Position numbers and translations under genes: made by a program | The notes under the pieces: generated by a model | Told to the model about the DNA's origin: nothing | Databases searched by the model: none | The model's input: the letters and a program-made list of their open reading frames with translations, nothing else | From: Planctomycetaceae bacterium | Lineage (GTDB): Bacteria; Planctomycetota; Phycisphaerae; Sedimentisphaerales; UBA12454 | NCBI GenBank assembly: GCA_021371795.1 | Contig: JAJFVK010000003.1 | Coordinates: 1 to 64,000, forward strand | Direction of reading: 5' to 3' | DNA length: 64,000 nt | Shown: positions 48,613-57,090 of the stretch, piece after piece | How the letters are laid out: the number at the start of each line of letters is the position of its first letter | How positions within the stretch are numbered: position 1 is the first letter of the stretch

Positions 48613-50028
48613 ATGACAGTCGGGAAAATTAATAAAACACTGAATATTAAAAACAATGCTTCGGCAGAGTTTGGAAGCGATTTAATCGATTTCGATAAAT
48701 TTCGCTCGGCTCTTCGCGGCGTTAATCTGCTGAACTGTCAGGGCTGTGTGATTCGCGTTTCCGGCCTTACGGTGGAGTCCAGCGGCCCGAAAGTCGGTAT
48801 CGGCGAGCTTTGCGGAATCAATCTTCGCGATGGCAAAAGTGTTCTTGCAGAAGTTGTCGGCTTTCACAATGACCGTCTTGTTCTGCTGCCGCTTGAGCAT
48901 ATTGAAGGTATTTCGCCGGGTGATACGGTAACAAGCCGAACGTCGCCGCGGTTTATTACGCTGGGTGAAAATATTCTCGGGCGTGTATTAAATGGTTTGG
49001 GCGAACCAATCGACGGCAAAGGCCCGCTGGACGGCGAGGATAAACAGGCTTTGGACGCAAGCAGTCCGCCGGCGTTGAGCAGAAAAAAAATTACGCAGCC
49101 TCTTTCGCTTGGTATTCGTTCCATTGATGGAATGCTGACAATCGGCAGAGGGCAGCGTGTTGGTATTTTTGCCGGCAGCGGCGTAGGCAAAAGCGTACTG
49201 CTGGGCGATATCGCAAATTCGAGCGACGCAGATGTGAACGTTGTTGCACTGATTGGCGAACGCGGCCGTGAGGTTCGCGAATTTCTCGAAGAAAATTTAG
49301 GCCCGGAAGGTCTGGCACGCAGCGTTGTTATAATCGCAGCGTCCGATTCGCCGCCTATTCAAAGAGTTAAGGCCGCGTTTGTCGCTGTTACTATCGCGGA
49401 ATATTTCAGAGACAAAGGCCGAAACGTGTTGTTTATGATGGATTCGTTTACACGTTTTGCGCAGGCGCAGCGAGAGATAGGGCTTGCAGCGGGTGAGCCG
49501 CCTGCCGCAAAAGGGTATTGCCCGAGCGTTTTTGCGTTGATGCCGAGAATTGTTGAGCGGTTAGGCAACTCTGATATCGGAAGCATTACGGGTATTCTTA
49601 CTGTTCTTGTTGAGAACGATGATTTGTCCGACCCGGTCGCAGACAGCGCACGAAGTTTGCTCGACGGCCATATCGTATTGTCGCGCAAACTGGCCGACAG
49701 AAGTCATTTCCCTGCTGTTGATATATTAGGAAGCGTAAGCAGACTTATGTCAACCGTTGCAAGTAAAGAACACAAAATCGCGGCTCAAAAGATGAGGGAA
49801 ATATATGCTACTTATATTGACGCCGAAGATTTAATCAATATCGGCGCGTTTTCAGCGGGCAGCAACCGCAGGATTGACGGAGCAATCGCGCTGATAGACA
49901 AGCTGAAAGGTTTTCTTGTTCAGGGCGTTCGGGAGCGAACTGGTTTTGACGATACGGTCGGCCAACTTGTTTCCATCGCGGGAGTTTGGGACGAGATGCT
50001 GAATGTAAATGTTGCAGGAAAGAAATAG
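48613..50028 (+). CDS. fliI: Flagellum-specific ATP synthase FliI
   Basis: This 471-residue export ATPase of the F1-beta/Rho-like family has Walker A GIFAGSGVGKSVLLG (near residues 184-198), the DELSD-like region VLFMMDSFTRFAQAQREIG, GYCPSVFALMPRIVERLGNS and the type III secretion signature HIVLSRKLADRSHFPAVDIL. The segment SSPPALSRKKITQPLSLGIR is characteristic of FliI/SctN. It is separated from fliJ by a 141-bp gap with a 'tacccttaagggta' palindrome and degenerate repeats. Confidence 0.96.
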   Translation: MTVGKINKTLNIKNNASAEFGSDLIDFDKFRSALRGVNLLNCQGCVIRVSGLTVESSGPKVGIGELCGINLRDGKSVLAEVVGFHNDRLVLLPLEHIEGISPGDTVTSRTSPRFITLGENILGRVLNGLGEPIDGKGPLDGEDKQALDASSPPALSRKKITQPLSLGIRSIDGMLTIGRGQRVGIFAGSGVGKSVLLGDIANSSDADVNVVALIGERGREVREFLEENLGPEGLARSVVIIAASDSPPIQRVKAAFVAVTIAEYFRDKGRNVLFMMDSFTRFAQAQREIGLAAGEPPAAKGYCPSVFALMPRIVERLGNSDIGSITGILTVLVENDDLSDPVADSARSLLDGHIVLSRKLADRSHFPAVDILGSVSRLMSTVASKEHKIAAQKMREIYATYIDAEDLINIGAFSAGSNRRIDGAIALIDKLKGFLVQGVRERTGFDDTVGQLVSIAGVWDEMLNVNVAGKK

Positions 50029-50169
50029 TACCCTTAAGGGTAAAAAACTTTCGCTAAAGTTGTGTATCTCGCTGTTCGTGAAGCGTGAAGTGAAATACGA
50101 GATACGTTTTACGAGATGCGATTTTTTTCCGCGGATTATCGGGAGTGTTAAATTAGGTCTGGTTGATAT

Positions 50170-50649
50170 ATGAAACGTTTTGTCTGGCGAATGCAGCGGG
50201 TACTTGACATAAAAATTAAGGAAGAACAGGTTAAAAGAGCCGAACTGTTTGAAATAACCCAAAAGCTGACGCAGGCTCAAAGCGAGCTGGTTATGCAGAA
50301 AACGATATTGGCAGATACGATAAACGATTTGTCGAAGGAATCGCCGAAGAAGCGGTTAGACAAACAGGAATTGTTCCTGAAATTCGCGGCTGTCAACGAT
50401 GAGCTTATCAAAAAGCTCGGAAAACAGGTGGCCGAGATTGAAAAGCAGCAAAAAGAAAAAATCAGTGAAGTTATGAGAATAAAGCAGTTCAGAAAAAGCC
50501 TTGAACGGCTTCGTGAAGAAACGAAAATGCAGTTTATAAAAGAACAGGAAAAAGTTGAACAGAAAGACGCTGATGAGCTTACGACCATCAGATACTCCCG
50601 CAAGATTATGGAAGCGGATAAATGGCAGAATAAGGAGATGAGTCTGTGA
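50170..50649 (+). CDS. fliJ: Flagellar export protein FliJ
   Basis: This 159-residue, almost wholly charged coiled coil (KEEQVKRAELFEITQKLTQA, KLGKQVAEIEKQQKEKISEV) starts with MKRFVWRMQRVLDIKIKEEQ, the form typical of FliJ, which shuttles chaperones and couples FliI to the gate. FliJ proteins are poorly conserved, and position after fliI is the main support. It overlaps the next gene by 4 bp. Confidence 0.82.
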   Translation: MKRFVWRMQRVLDIKIKEEQVKRAELFEITQKLTQAQSELVMQKTILADTINDLSKESPKKRLDKQELFLKFAAVNDELIKKLGKQVAEIEKQQKEKISEVMRIKQFRKSLERLREETKMQFIKEQEKVEQKDADELTTIRYSRKIMEADKWQNKEMSL

Positions 50650-51341
50650 ATAAAAAGCTGTTAATAATAATAGCAGTGGCAGGATTAATAAGTTTCGGCG
50701 GAACATTTTTTCTCGGGTTAAAGACGAAAAAAGCTTCGCCTGTTGTCCAGACCGCATCGCATCCGGCAGCGGACGCTAATGTCGAGACGATGAAACTTGA
50801 AGATCCGTCCGTTCGTATTCCAGGGGTCACGGAGACTGCCGGCGATAAGAATGTATCAATCGCGGAAAAGCAGCTTAAAGATCTCATTTATGAAGTCCGT
50901 GAAAAAATCAGCGAATACGATACCAAATTAAAGGAACTTGAATTACGCGAAAAGAATCTGCAGGCGGCCAGGGATACGCTTAAAAGTGATGTCAATGAAC
51001 TCGATAATCTTAGAATCGAACTTACTTCGACTTTGTCGAGCATAAAGACCGAGCAGGACAAACTGGAAAAAACAATGGTTCAGATAACTCTTACCGAAGA
51101 GACTAATCTGAAATCTATTGCCGCGACTTACGACAAGATGGACGCGGCGCAGGCAGGTAAGATTTTGTCGAGTATGAACCAATCCAATAGGGGCAGCAGT
51201 GCCGACGATGCTATTAAGATACTATATTATATGTCGGAACGTACCAAAGCGAAAGTTTTGGCAGCGATAGCGGAATCAGAGCCTGCGATTTCCGCCAATT
51301 TCTGCCAGCGATTAAAAAAGATAAGTGTAAAGGATCAGTAA
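50646..51341 (+). CDS. MotE-like membrane-anchored flagellar protein
   Basis: This 231-residue protein has an N-terminal membrane anchor (LLIIIAVAGLISFGGTFFLG), a long coiled coil (residues ~85-165, for example EKISEYDTKLKELELREKNL), and a C-terminal MgtE-N-like/MotE-type helical domain: ATYDKMDAAQAGKILSSMNQ, AIKILYYMSERTKAKVLAAI. Such proteins are periplasmic chaperones of the motor (MotE of rhizobia) or neighbours of FliJ. It is translationally coupled to fliJ and is directly followed by motA. Confidence 0.78.
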   Translation: MNKKLLIIIAVAGLISFGGTFFLGLKTKKASPVVQTASHPAADANVETMKLEDPSVRIPGVTETAGDKNVSIAEKQLKDLIYEVREKISEYDTKLKELELREKNLQAARDTLKSDVNELDNLRIELTSTLSSIKTEQDKLEKTMVQITLTEETNLKSIAATYDKMDAAQAGKILSSMNQSNRGSSADDAIKILYYMSERTKAKVLAAIAESEPAISANFCQRLKKISVKDQ

Positions 51342-51342
51342 A

Positions 51343-52113
51343 ATGGATATTGCAACAATATGCGGAATTATTTTTGGTTTTGTTACTGTTATCGGCACAA
51401 TTCTATTTGAAGGAAATCTGGCTATATTCTTTAATATTCCTGCGCTGGCTATCGTAGGCGGCGGCTGTACCTGCGCAACGATGATTCATTTTTCGCTGCC
51501 GCAGCTTTTGGGTATTTTTTCCATCATTAAAAAAACATTTGTTACGAAACTGCCCTCACAGGCAATGATAATACAAAAGATGGTGGACTTTGCGACTATT
51601 AACAGACGTGACGGAACGCTGGCACTGGAGCAGGAAATACGAAAATTGAACGATCCGTTTTTCGCTCGCGGCCTGCAAATGCTTGTGGACGGCCAGAACG
51701 CCGAGGCCATTCACGAAATTATGTCTATGGAAGTTCAGTATCAGCAGGAACGCCACGCGATGGGCAAAAAAATCCTTGAGTTTATGGGCGCTTCGTGTCC
51801 GTCGTTTGCGATGGTTGGTACGCTGATTGGTTTGATATCGATGTTGAGCAAAATGGAAAGCCCTGAAGAGGTAGGACGCGGTATGGCGGTTGCTTTGGTT
51901 TGCACGTTTTATGGTGCTTTTACAGCTAATATGCTGTGTCTTCCGCTGGCCGGAAAATTAGGACAGTATTCCAAAGCCGAGACAATTATCAAGGAAATGA
52001 TTATCGAAGGCGTCTGTGCGATAGCCAAGGGCGAAAACCCGACGGCAGTTCGTGAAAAAATACACGTGTTTGTTTCCGCCGGCCGGCGTGAAAACTTAAA
52101 GGTTAAATCCTAA
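51343..52113 (+). CDS. motA: Flagellar motor stator protein MotA
   Basis: This 256-residue stator subunit has MotA/TolQ/ExbB-type membrane helices: IFGFVTVIGTILFEGNLAIF, FFNIPALAIVGGGCTCATMI, GASCPSFAMVGTLIGLISML and VALVCTFYGAFTANMLCLPL. The cytoplasmic region carries the charged EQEIRKLNDPFFARGLQML segment that faces FliG. It overlaps motB by one base, and two MotB-like genes follow. Confidence 0.93.
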   Translation: MDIATICGIIFGFVTVIGTILFEGNLAIFFNIPALAIVGGGCTCATMIHFSLPQLLGIFSIIKKTFVTKLPSQAMIIQKMVDFATINRRDGTLALEQEIRKLNDPFFARGLQMLVDGQNAEAIHEIMSMEVQYQQERHAMGKKILEFMGASCPSFAMVGTLIGLISMLSKMESPEEVGRGMAVALVCTFYGAFTANMLCLPLAGKLGQYSKAETIIKEMIIEGVCAIAKGENPTAVREKIHVFVSAGRRENLKVKS

Positions 52114-52772
52114 TGGCCGGGCACGAGAAAAAACAAGAGGAAGAAGAGAGTGGCGAGAGCGCGCCGCTATGGATGGTTACATTCTCCGATATGGCGTCGC
52201 TTTTGATGGCTTTCTTTGTGATGCTTACTACGTTTGCTTCTTTCGGGCCGGAAGAGACAATGGTAATTCAGGGGGTAGGCCGGGCCGCTCTGCTTCCGAA
52301 TTATGGTGCACTCCAGCGATTACCTAAAACTGCAGTAGTAAAAGTTTCAAAATCCAACTCGCAGGCTCAAAGCGGCAGTGAAAAGCCTACTCTCGAAAAG
52401 CAGCCCGGCGGTGGATTCAAACACAGAGATTCGCAGGATTTCAGAAATCGTAAGGTATTTCTCATCGCCTCCAGATTAGTTTTTATTGCCAACGGCTCTA
52501 CTTTATCTCCGCAAGGCAGGGAATTTTTGAATACTTTGGCAATGTTTGTGCAGGAAGTGCCGAACAGAATTATCATTAGCGAAAGCGGCACTGAAAATAG
52601 AAATACTGCTTACGGCGTAAAAAGATCTATGGCGGCACTGAAATTTTTAGTTGGGAAAGGCGTATCGGAGGACAATTGCAATATTGCCGCTGTGGGTATA
52701 TCTCCGCCTGAAAATTTTCAAAAAGAAAGAATGCTCGAAATTGTTCTGCTTGATGAGGGCGTTGCCAAATGA
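52113..52772 (+). CDS. motB: MotB-like stator protein, first copy
   Basis: This 219-residue protein has the MotB plug and single membrane helix PLWMVTFSDMASLLMAFFVM with the proton-binding Asp26. The periplasmic part keeps the outline of an OmpA-like domain (ANGSTLSPQGREFLNTLAMF; YGVKRSMAALKFLVGKGVSE), but the usual peptidoglycan-binding pattern (GHTD...LS..RA, N.RVE) is not visible: the corresponding segment reads ESGTENRNTA. It may bind the wall weakly or by another route. It overlaps the second MotB-like gene by 4 bp. Confidence 0.85.
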   Translation: MAGHEKKQEEEESGESAPLWMVTFSDMASLLMAFFVMLTTFASFGPEETMVIQGVGRAALLPNYGALQRLPKTAVVKVSKSNSQAQSGSEKPTLEKQPGGGFKHRDSQDFRNRKVFLIASRLVFIANGSTLSPQGREFLNTLAMFVQEVPNRIIISESGTENRNTAYGVKRSMAALKFLVGKGVSEDNCNIAAVGISPPENFQKERMLEIVLLDEGVAK

Positions 52773-53524
52773 AAGGCAAAGGACCACCTCCGGAAGAAAA
52801 AGGCGAACAGGCGCCGCTGTGGATTATTTCATTTGCGGATATGATTTCGCTGCTGATGGCGTTCTTTGTTATGCTTTTGACGATGTCGCATAGCGCTCGT
52901 CAGGGTAAAATATGCGAAGAAGGTTCCGGCGTTTTTGAAAAAACGATGGAGGGGTTCCGTACGTCGATATCAAGTTATGGAGTGCCAAACTGGTTCGGCT
53001 CTGAACAGGAAAATATGGATTTCGGCGCTGAAAAAAGCCATTATAACGTCAAAGGGCCTGAACCGAAAGTGGATACAACGAGGATAATCGATTACCGTGA
53101 AGAGAAAATCCGGCAGATGTATCAGAAACTTACCGAAAACGCCAAGACGATGAAATCTCAAATCCAGGGCTCAAGGCCGGAGTTCACTGTTTTGCCGATA
53201 ACATTCAGCGAAGGACAAACTGTTTTGAATAGTACTTCACAACAGATTTTGAACGGATTTATTAATAATCTGTCCGGTGCATCGGCCAGTATAAAGACAA
53301 TATACGTAGTCGGTCTTGCGCCGGAGGAATCAGACGAAACCAAGCAGTGGATAATTTCGACAATGCGGGCGCAGGAGGTGTCGGATTACATAAAAACCAA
53401 AGTGGTGTCCCGCTTTTCTGTTTATTCGTGGGGCGCCGGTTCCGGCGGAGCGTGGGTTACACGTGAAGGTGTAATTTCAAAAGATTCGCAGATATCAATC
53501 GCAATTTTGAAAGAGCACGAGTAA
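52769..53524 (+). CDS. MotB-like stator protein, second copy
   Basis: This 251-residue protein has a MotB-type plug and helix PLWIISFADMISLLMAFFVM with Asp24 in the proton-channel position. The periplasmic half is again only loosely OmpA-like (TVLNSTSQQILNGFINNLSG; IYVVGLAPEESDETKQWIIS; GGAWVTREGVISKDSQISIA) and lacks the standard peptidoglycan-binding residues. It has little sequence identity to the first copy outside the helix. One motA with two motB-like genes suggests a mixed stator. Confidence 0.83.
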   Translation: MKGKGPPPEEKGEQAPLWIISFADMISLLMAFFVMLLTMSHSARQGKICEEGSGVFEKTMEGFRTSISSYGVPNWFGSEQENMDFGAEKSHYNVKGPEPKVDTTRIIDYREEKIRQMYQKLTENAKTMKSQIQGSRPEFTVLPITFSEGQTVLNSTSQQILNGFINNLSGASASIKTIYVVGLAPEESDETKQWIISTMRAQEVSDYIKTKVVSRFSVYSWGAGSGGAWVTREGVISKDSQISIAILKEHE

Positions 53525-53592
53525 TAATACCAATCGGGATGCCGCGTCAAGTTTTTCGACATCCTATTCAAATTACACCTCATTTTTTAATG

Positions 53593-53610
53593 AAAAGGGC
53601 GGTTTTTTGC
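53593..53610 (+). promoter_or_regulatory. Candidate upstream activator motif of fliO
   Basis: AAAAGGGCGGTTTTTTGC. Its centre lies about 36 bp upstream of the -24 GG at 53635-53636, as at flgB. Confidence 0.45.
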
Positions 53611-53633
53611 CTAAAAATGCTGTTTCTACCATT

Positions 53634-53649
53634 CGGCACGTGATTTGCT
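53634..53649 (+). promoter_or_regulatory. Sigma-54 promoter of fliO-fliP-fliQ-fliR-flhB
   Basis: CGGCAC (53634-53639), GTGAT, TTGCT (53645-53649). Only the first base of the -24 box differs from TGGCAC. The predicted +1 is at about 53660, next to the ATG at 53661. Confidence 0.82.
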
Positions 53650-53660
53650 CTGTGCATGGT

Positions 53661-54134
53661 ATGAAGTCTTCTAAAAAAATGGTCATATTGTCGCTGACGC
53701 TGATTCTAATGTTATGCGCGACAAAAATGGTTTCCTCCGCGGAAAAACGTACGGTCTGCGCTGATGCCGACAGCAATTCACTCTTGAATTTGCTGACAGA
53801 TGACAGCGGTGTTAAGAACGAAAGTGTTAAGCCCGCTCTGACCGTTGGTTCAAACAGTGATGTCGGCATCAAAGGCCTGTTCTACAAAATGATTTTCATG
53901 GTTCTGCTGATGGTCTTTCTCGGCGCAGCGGTGCTTTATATCTCCAAAAAACTGCTGCCGAAAATTAATCTGCCCGGCAAAAAAATACAAATGACAGAAA
54001 CCGTTCATCTTGGACAACGCAAGTCGCTGCACCTGGTAAAAATCGGCAGCAAGACGCTTCTTATCGGCAGTACAAATGAAAATATCACCAACCTCGCCGA
54101 TGTTTCAGAGCAGATGATGGAACTTGAGGAATAA
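53661..54134 (+). CDS. fliO: Flagellar biosynthetic protein FliO
   Basis: This ~157-residue protein has a signal-like N-terminus (VILSLTLILMLCATKMVSSA), a second membrane helix near the middle (MIFMVLLMVFLGAAVLYISK) and the FliO cytoplasmic pattern ETVHLGQRKSLHLVKIGSKT, LLIGSTNENITNLADVSEQM. FliO helps build the FliP-FliQ-FliR export gate. The start at 53661 lies at the predicted sigma-54 +1; a longer frame from 53607 would cross the promoter. An alternative internal ATG is at 53679. It is followed immediately by fliP. Confidence 0.85.
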   Translation: MKSSKKMVILSLTLILMLCATKMVSSAEKRTVCADADSNSLLNLLTDDSGVKNESVKPALTVGSNSDVGIKGLFYKMIFMVLLMVFLGAAVLYISKKLLPKINLPGKKIQMTETVHLGQRKSLHLVKIGSKTLLIGSTNENITNLADVSEQMMELEE

Positions 54135-54935
54135 ATGACGATGAAAGCTGTTCAAAAAATTATTTTGCTTTTCATTGTTCTTTCGGCCGGCTCTTTCGCA
54201 TTTGCAGAGGATGCCGCTGCTCCAACAAATGCGCTGCCGAGTCTTAACGATTTGGTCTCGGTCATCGATAAATCCACCCAGCAAAATCCAGAAGAGCAAA
54301 ACGGCAAAGACTGGTCAACACCTGTAAAACTTGCAATCATTTTCAGCGGACTGGCGATTCTGCCGAGTCTTTTGGTGATGATGACGTCTTTTACGCGAAT
54401 TGTTATCGTGCTGTCGTTCGTCCGCAAGGCGCTGGGCACGCAGACAATTCCGCCTACCATCGCAATCATCGGTCTTGCGCTGTTTCTTACGCTTTATACG
54501 ATGACGCCGACATTTACAAAAATTAATCAGACAAGCATTCAGCCGTACCTTGCCGAGCAGATTGATTTCGGAGTCGCCTGCACAAAAGCCGCCGATGGCA
54601 TAAAAGAGTTTATGCTTCGTCAGTGCCGGCCGACCGATTTAGCTCTGTTTGTGCAGATGTCGAAAATAGCGCCGCCAAAAGACCCGATGCAGATTGGTCT
54701 GCACGTGGTGATTCCCGCGTTCATCATCAGCGAGTTTCGCATATCTTTCGAAATCGGCTGCCTTTTGTTTATTCCGTTTCTTGTGATAGACCTCGTTATT
54801 TCGAGCGTCTTGTTGAGTGCGGGTATGATGATGCTTCCGCCGGTGATGATTTCTATGCCGTTTAAGCTGATATTGTTCATTCTCGTTGACGGCTGGGGAT
54901 TGCTGGCGAAAAGTCTTGGTTTGGGATTCAATTAA
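54135..54935 (+). CDS. fliP: Flagellar biosynthetic protein FliP
   Basis: This 266-residue protein is the core of the export gate. It has a cleavable signal (IILLFIVLSAGSFAFA), then the family's membrane segments: LPSLLVMMTSFTRIVIVLSF, FLTLYTMTPTFTKINQ, IGLHVVIPAFIISEFRISFE and SVLLSAGMMMLPPVMISMPF. The PPTIAIIGLALF and FKLILFILVDGW segments match FliP closely. It begins directly after the fliO stop. Confidence 0.96.
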   Translation: MTMKAVQKIILLFIVLSAGSFAFAEDAAAPTNALPSLNDLVSVIDKSTQQNPEEQNGKDWSTPVKLAIIFSGLAILPSLLVMMTSFTRIVIVLSFVRKALGTQTIPPTIAIIGLALFLTLYTMTPTFTKINQTSIQPYLAEQIDFGVACTKAADGIKEFMLRQCRPTDLALFVQMSKIAPPKDPMQIGLHVVIPAFIISEFRISFEIGCLLFIPFLVIDLVISSVLLSAGMMMLPPVMISMPFKLILFILVDGWGLLAKSLGLGFN

Positions 54936-54955
54936 AATAAATCAGGTACGAATAT

Positions 54956-55225
54956 ATGGATAGCAGTTTTGTAATTTATCTTGGCAGGCATACGCTTGAG
55001 ATTTCATTGCTTGTGGCTGCGCCGATTTTGCTGACGTGTATTGTGGTAGGCGTTGTTGTTACGCTGTTTCAGGCCGTTACATCGATACGCGATATGTCAT
55101 TGACGGTTGCGCCGAAACTTGTGGCCGTCGGTTTCGTAACGCTGATGTGCGGAAGCTGGATGCTCGATTTGCTTCTGAAGTTCACAATGGAAATTTTCGG
55201 CTATATACAAAATATCGCGCGGTAG
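54956..55225 (+). CDS. fliQ: Flagellar biosynthetic protein FliQ
   Basis: This 89-residue protein has two membrane helices (LLVAAPILLTCIVVGVVVTL; KLVAVGFVTLMCGSWMLDLL) and the FliQ segment FQAVTSIRDMSLTVAPKL. It is a small subunit of the helical FliPQR gate. Length and position between fliP and fliR are as expected. Confidence 0.94.
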   Translation: MDSSFVIYLGRHTLEISLLVAAPILLTCIVVGVVVTLFQAVTSIRDMSLTVAPKLVAVGFVTLMCGSWMLDLLLKFTMEIFGYIQNIAR

Positions 55226-55228
55226 CAA

Positions 55229-55981
55229 ATGGAGCTGATGATAACAAAACTGCTCGGATTTATGCTGGTGCTCACACGGGTATCGGCTTTTTTTGTAGTA
55301 GCTCCGATTTTCAGCGCAGAAATAGTTCCCGCCAGAATCCGAATATGTATTGTTGTGCTAATATCGATTTTCTTTGCCTCGGTTTCTCCGCCTCCGATGG
55401 ATTTCGGCGGAGTTACCGAACTCCAGGCGATTCTGCTTTTGATTAACGAATCGATTTATGGTTTTGCGCTGGGACTGATAAGCGTTTTGATATATTCAGC
55501 GGTAAAAGTCGCCGGCCAGCACATCGAACGCGAGATGGGGCTGACGATGGGCGAAATTTTCGACCCGATAAGCGGCGAAAGCGGCGAATCGCTCGGTCTT
55601 GTTATCGATATGCTGTTTATATTGATGTTCCTGAACGCCAACGGCCATCACATGCTTCTTATGATAATTTCCAAAAGCTATCAGGCGTTTCCTGTCGGGA
55701 CTTTCGTATCTATTCCCGACCTGGTCGAGGGTGTCGTCAAGGCGGGTTCGGTAATGTTGACGGCAAGTCTGCGGCTGGCGGCTCCGATGCTTGCGGCGTT
55801 TTTACTGCTGCTGATAGTTCTTGCGGTCTTTTCACGTTTGATGCCTGATATGGATATTTTATTTATCAGTATGCCGCTGCGCGTAGGGCTCGGCCTGTTG
55901 ATGCTCGGCACATTTTTGCCTTTTATAAATCAATTCGTAAGCGAGTTTGCCGACTGGATGGGCAAACTTTTGCCATTGTAG
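55229..55981 (+). CDS. fliR: Flagellar biosynthetic protein FliR
   Basis: This 250-residue integral membrane protein of the export gate has ~6 hydrophobic segments. FliR family segments visible are LTRVSAFFVVAPIFSAEIVP, GFALGLISVLIYSAVKVAGQ, GLTMGEIFDPISGESGESLG and PLRVGLGLLMLGTFLPFINQ. It begins 3 bp after fliQ and ends 26 bp before flhB. Confidence 0.94.
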   Translation: MELMITKLLGFMLVLTRVSAFFVVAPIFSAEIVPARIRICIVVLISIFFASVSPPPMDFGGVTELQAILLLINESIYGFALGLISVLIYSAVKVAGQHIEREMGLTMGEIFDPISGESGESLGLVIDMLFILMFLNANGHHMLLMIISKSYQAFPVGTFVSIPDLVEGVVKAGSVMLTASLRLAAPMLAAFLLLLIVLAVFSRLMPDMDILFISMPLRVGLGLLMLGTFLPFINQFVSEFADWMGKLLPL

Positions 55982-56007
55982 TTATGTAAAAATTTTAAAG
56001 GTGTAAC

Positions 56008-57078
56008 TTGGCGGACAGTTCAGCATCTGACAAAACAGAGAAACCGACGTACCGAAAGCTCCAAAAAGCACATGAGCAGGGACAGGTTGCGCAGAGTGAG
56101 GAACTGCCGAATGTCGTCGCGATTTTAGCTCTTGTTATGGTACTGTTCGTATTTGCGCCGGATATGCTGCGGTGGTTTGTTCAGCAGATGAAAATAGGAA
56201 TGTCTGCTCAAAATAATATTTTCACAGACAGCGAAACATTTATAAAATTCTTCAAAGCGGAAATTACAAGTGCAATAACAATTTTGATGCCTGTTTTCGC
56301 GGCTCTGGTTGTCGGGGGAATACTTTCCTGCCTGGTCGTGAGCGGAATACATTTTTCGTCAAAAGCTTTGGTTCCAAAGTTCGACCAGATAAATCCCGTA
56401 AACGGATTCAAACGCCTGTTCAATCTCAAAGCACTTGTTAAACTTGCCATCTCAATCGCAAAACTGATATTCATTTCAGTTATAGTGTGGAAATATCTTC
56501 AGGGCAAAATAGAATCGCTGGCCTTGATTCGATGGGCATGGACAGGTGGAATCATCGTGGCAATCAGCAATTTAATATTGGGAATGCTGACACGTATTTG
56601 CATCGCGATACTGATTATAGCGCTGGCCGATGTCGCTTTCCAGAAATGGAAATACATCAGAGACCTGATGATGACCAAGCAGGAACTCAAGCAGGAAAGA
56701 AAAGATATGGAAGGCTCGCCGGAAATAAAATCGCGCGTCCGCAGAATCCAGATGGAAATGGCCAAAAAGCGTATGCTCAAAGATGTTGCAACGGCCAATG
56801 TCGTACTTGTCAACCCGACTCACGTAGCTGTGGCATTAAAGTACAACCCTAAAACGATGGATGCGCCGATTATGGTCGCCAAAGGCGCAGACCTTATGGC
56901 AGAGAAAATCAGGGAAATCGCCAGAGCTTATGGTGTGCCGATTATCAGAAGGCCGGAAATTGCAAGAGCGATTTATTATGGTGTGAAAAAGCCCGGCGAT
57001 ACGATACCGCAGAAATTATATGCCGCCGTTGCGGAAATACTGGCGATGATTTACAGACTCCGTCGCAGAGGTGCTTAA
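56008..57078 (+). CDS. flhB: Flagellar biosynthetic protein FlhB
   Basis: This 356-residue export switch protein begins with the charged helix DKTEKPTYRKLQKAHEQGQV and has four membrane segments. The autocleavage NPTH motif is at residues 269-272 (VNPTHVAVALKYNPKTMDAP), followed by GADLMAEKIREIARAYGVPI and RRPEIARAIYYGVK. FliK acts on FlhB to switch from hook to filament export. The start is TTG with AAAGG about 7 nt upstream. It ends 12 bp before the convergent fliD stop. flhA is not in the window. Confidence 0.96.
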   Translation: MADSSASDKTEKPTYRKLQKAHEQGQVAQSEELPNVVAILALVMVLFVFAPDMLRWFVQQMKIGMSAQNNIFTDSETFIKFFKAEITSAITILMPVFAALVVGGILSCLVVSGIHFSSKALVPKFDQINPVNGFKRLFNLKALVKLAISIAKLIFISVIVWKYLQGKIESLALIRWAWTGGIIVAISNLILGMLTRICIAILIIALADVAFQKWKYIRDLMMTKQELKQERKDMEGSPEIKSRVRRIQMEMAKKRMLKDVATANVVLVNPTHVAVALKYNPKTMDAPIMVAKGADLMAEKIREIARAYGVPIIRRPEIARAIYYGVKKPGDTIPQKLYAAVAEILAMIYRLRRRGA

Positions 57079-57090
57079 AGATTCCTATTA

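Noticed and set aside
55913-55932. CGGCAC...TTGCC in fliR as a sigma-54 site
   Set aside because: The spacer is one base too short (GG to GC distance 11, not 12), and it lies in the middle of coding sequence.
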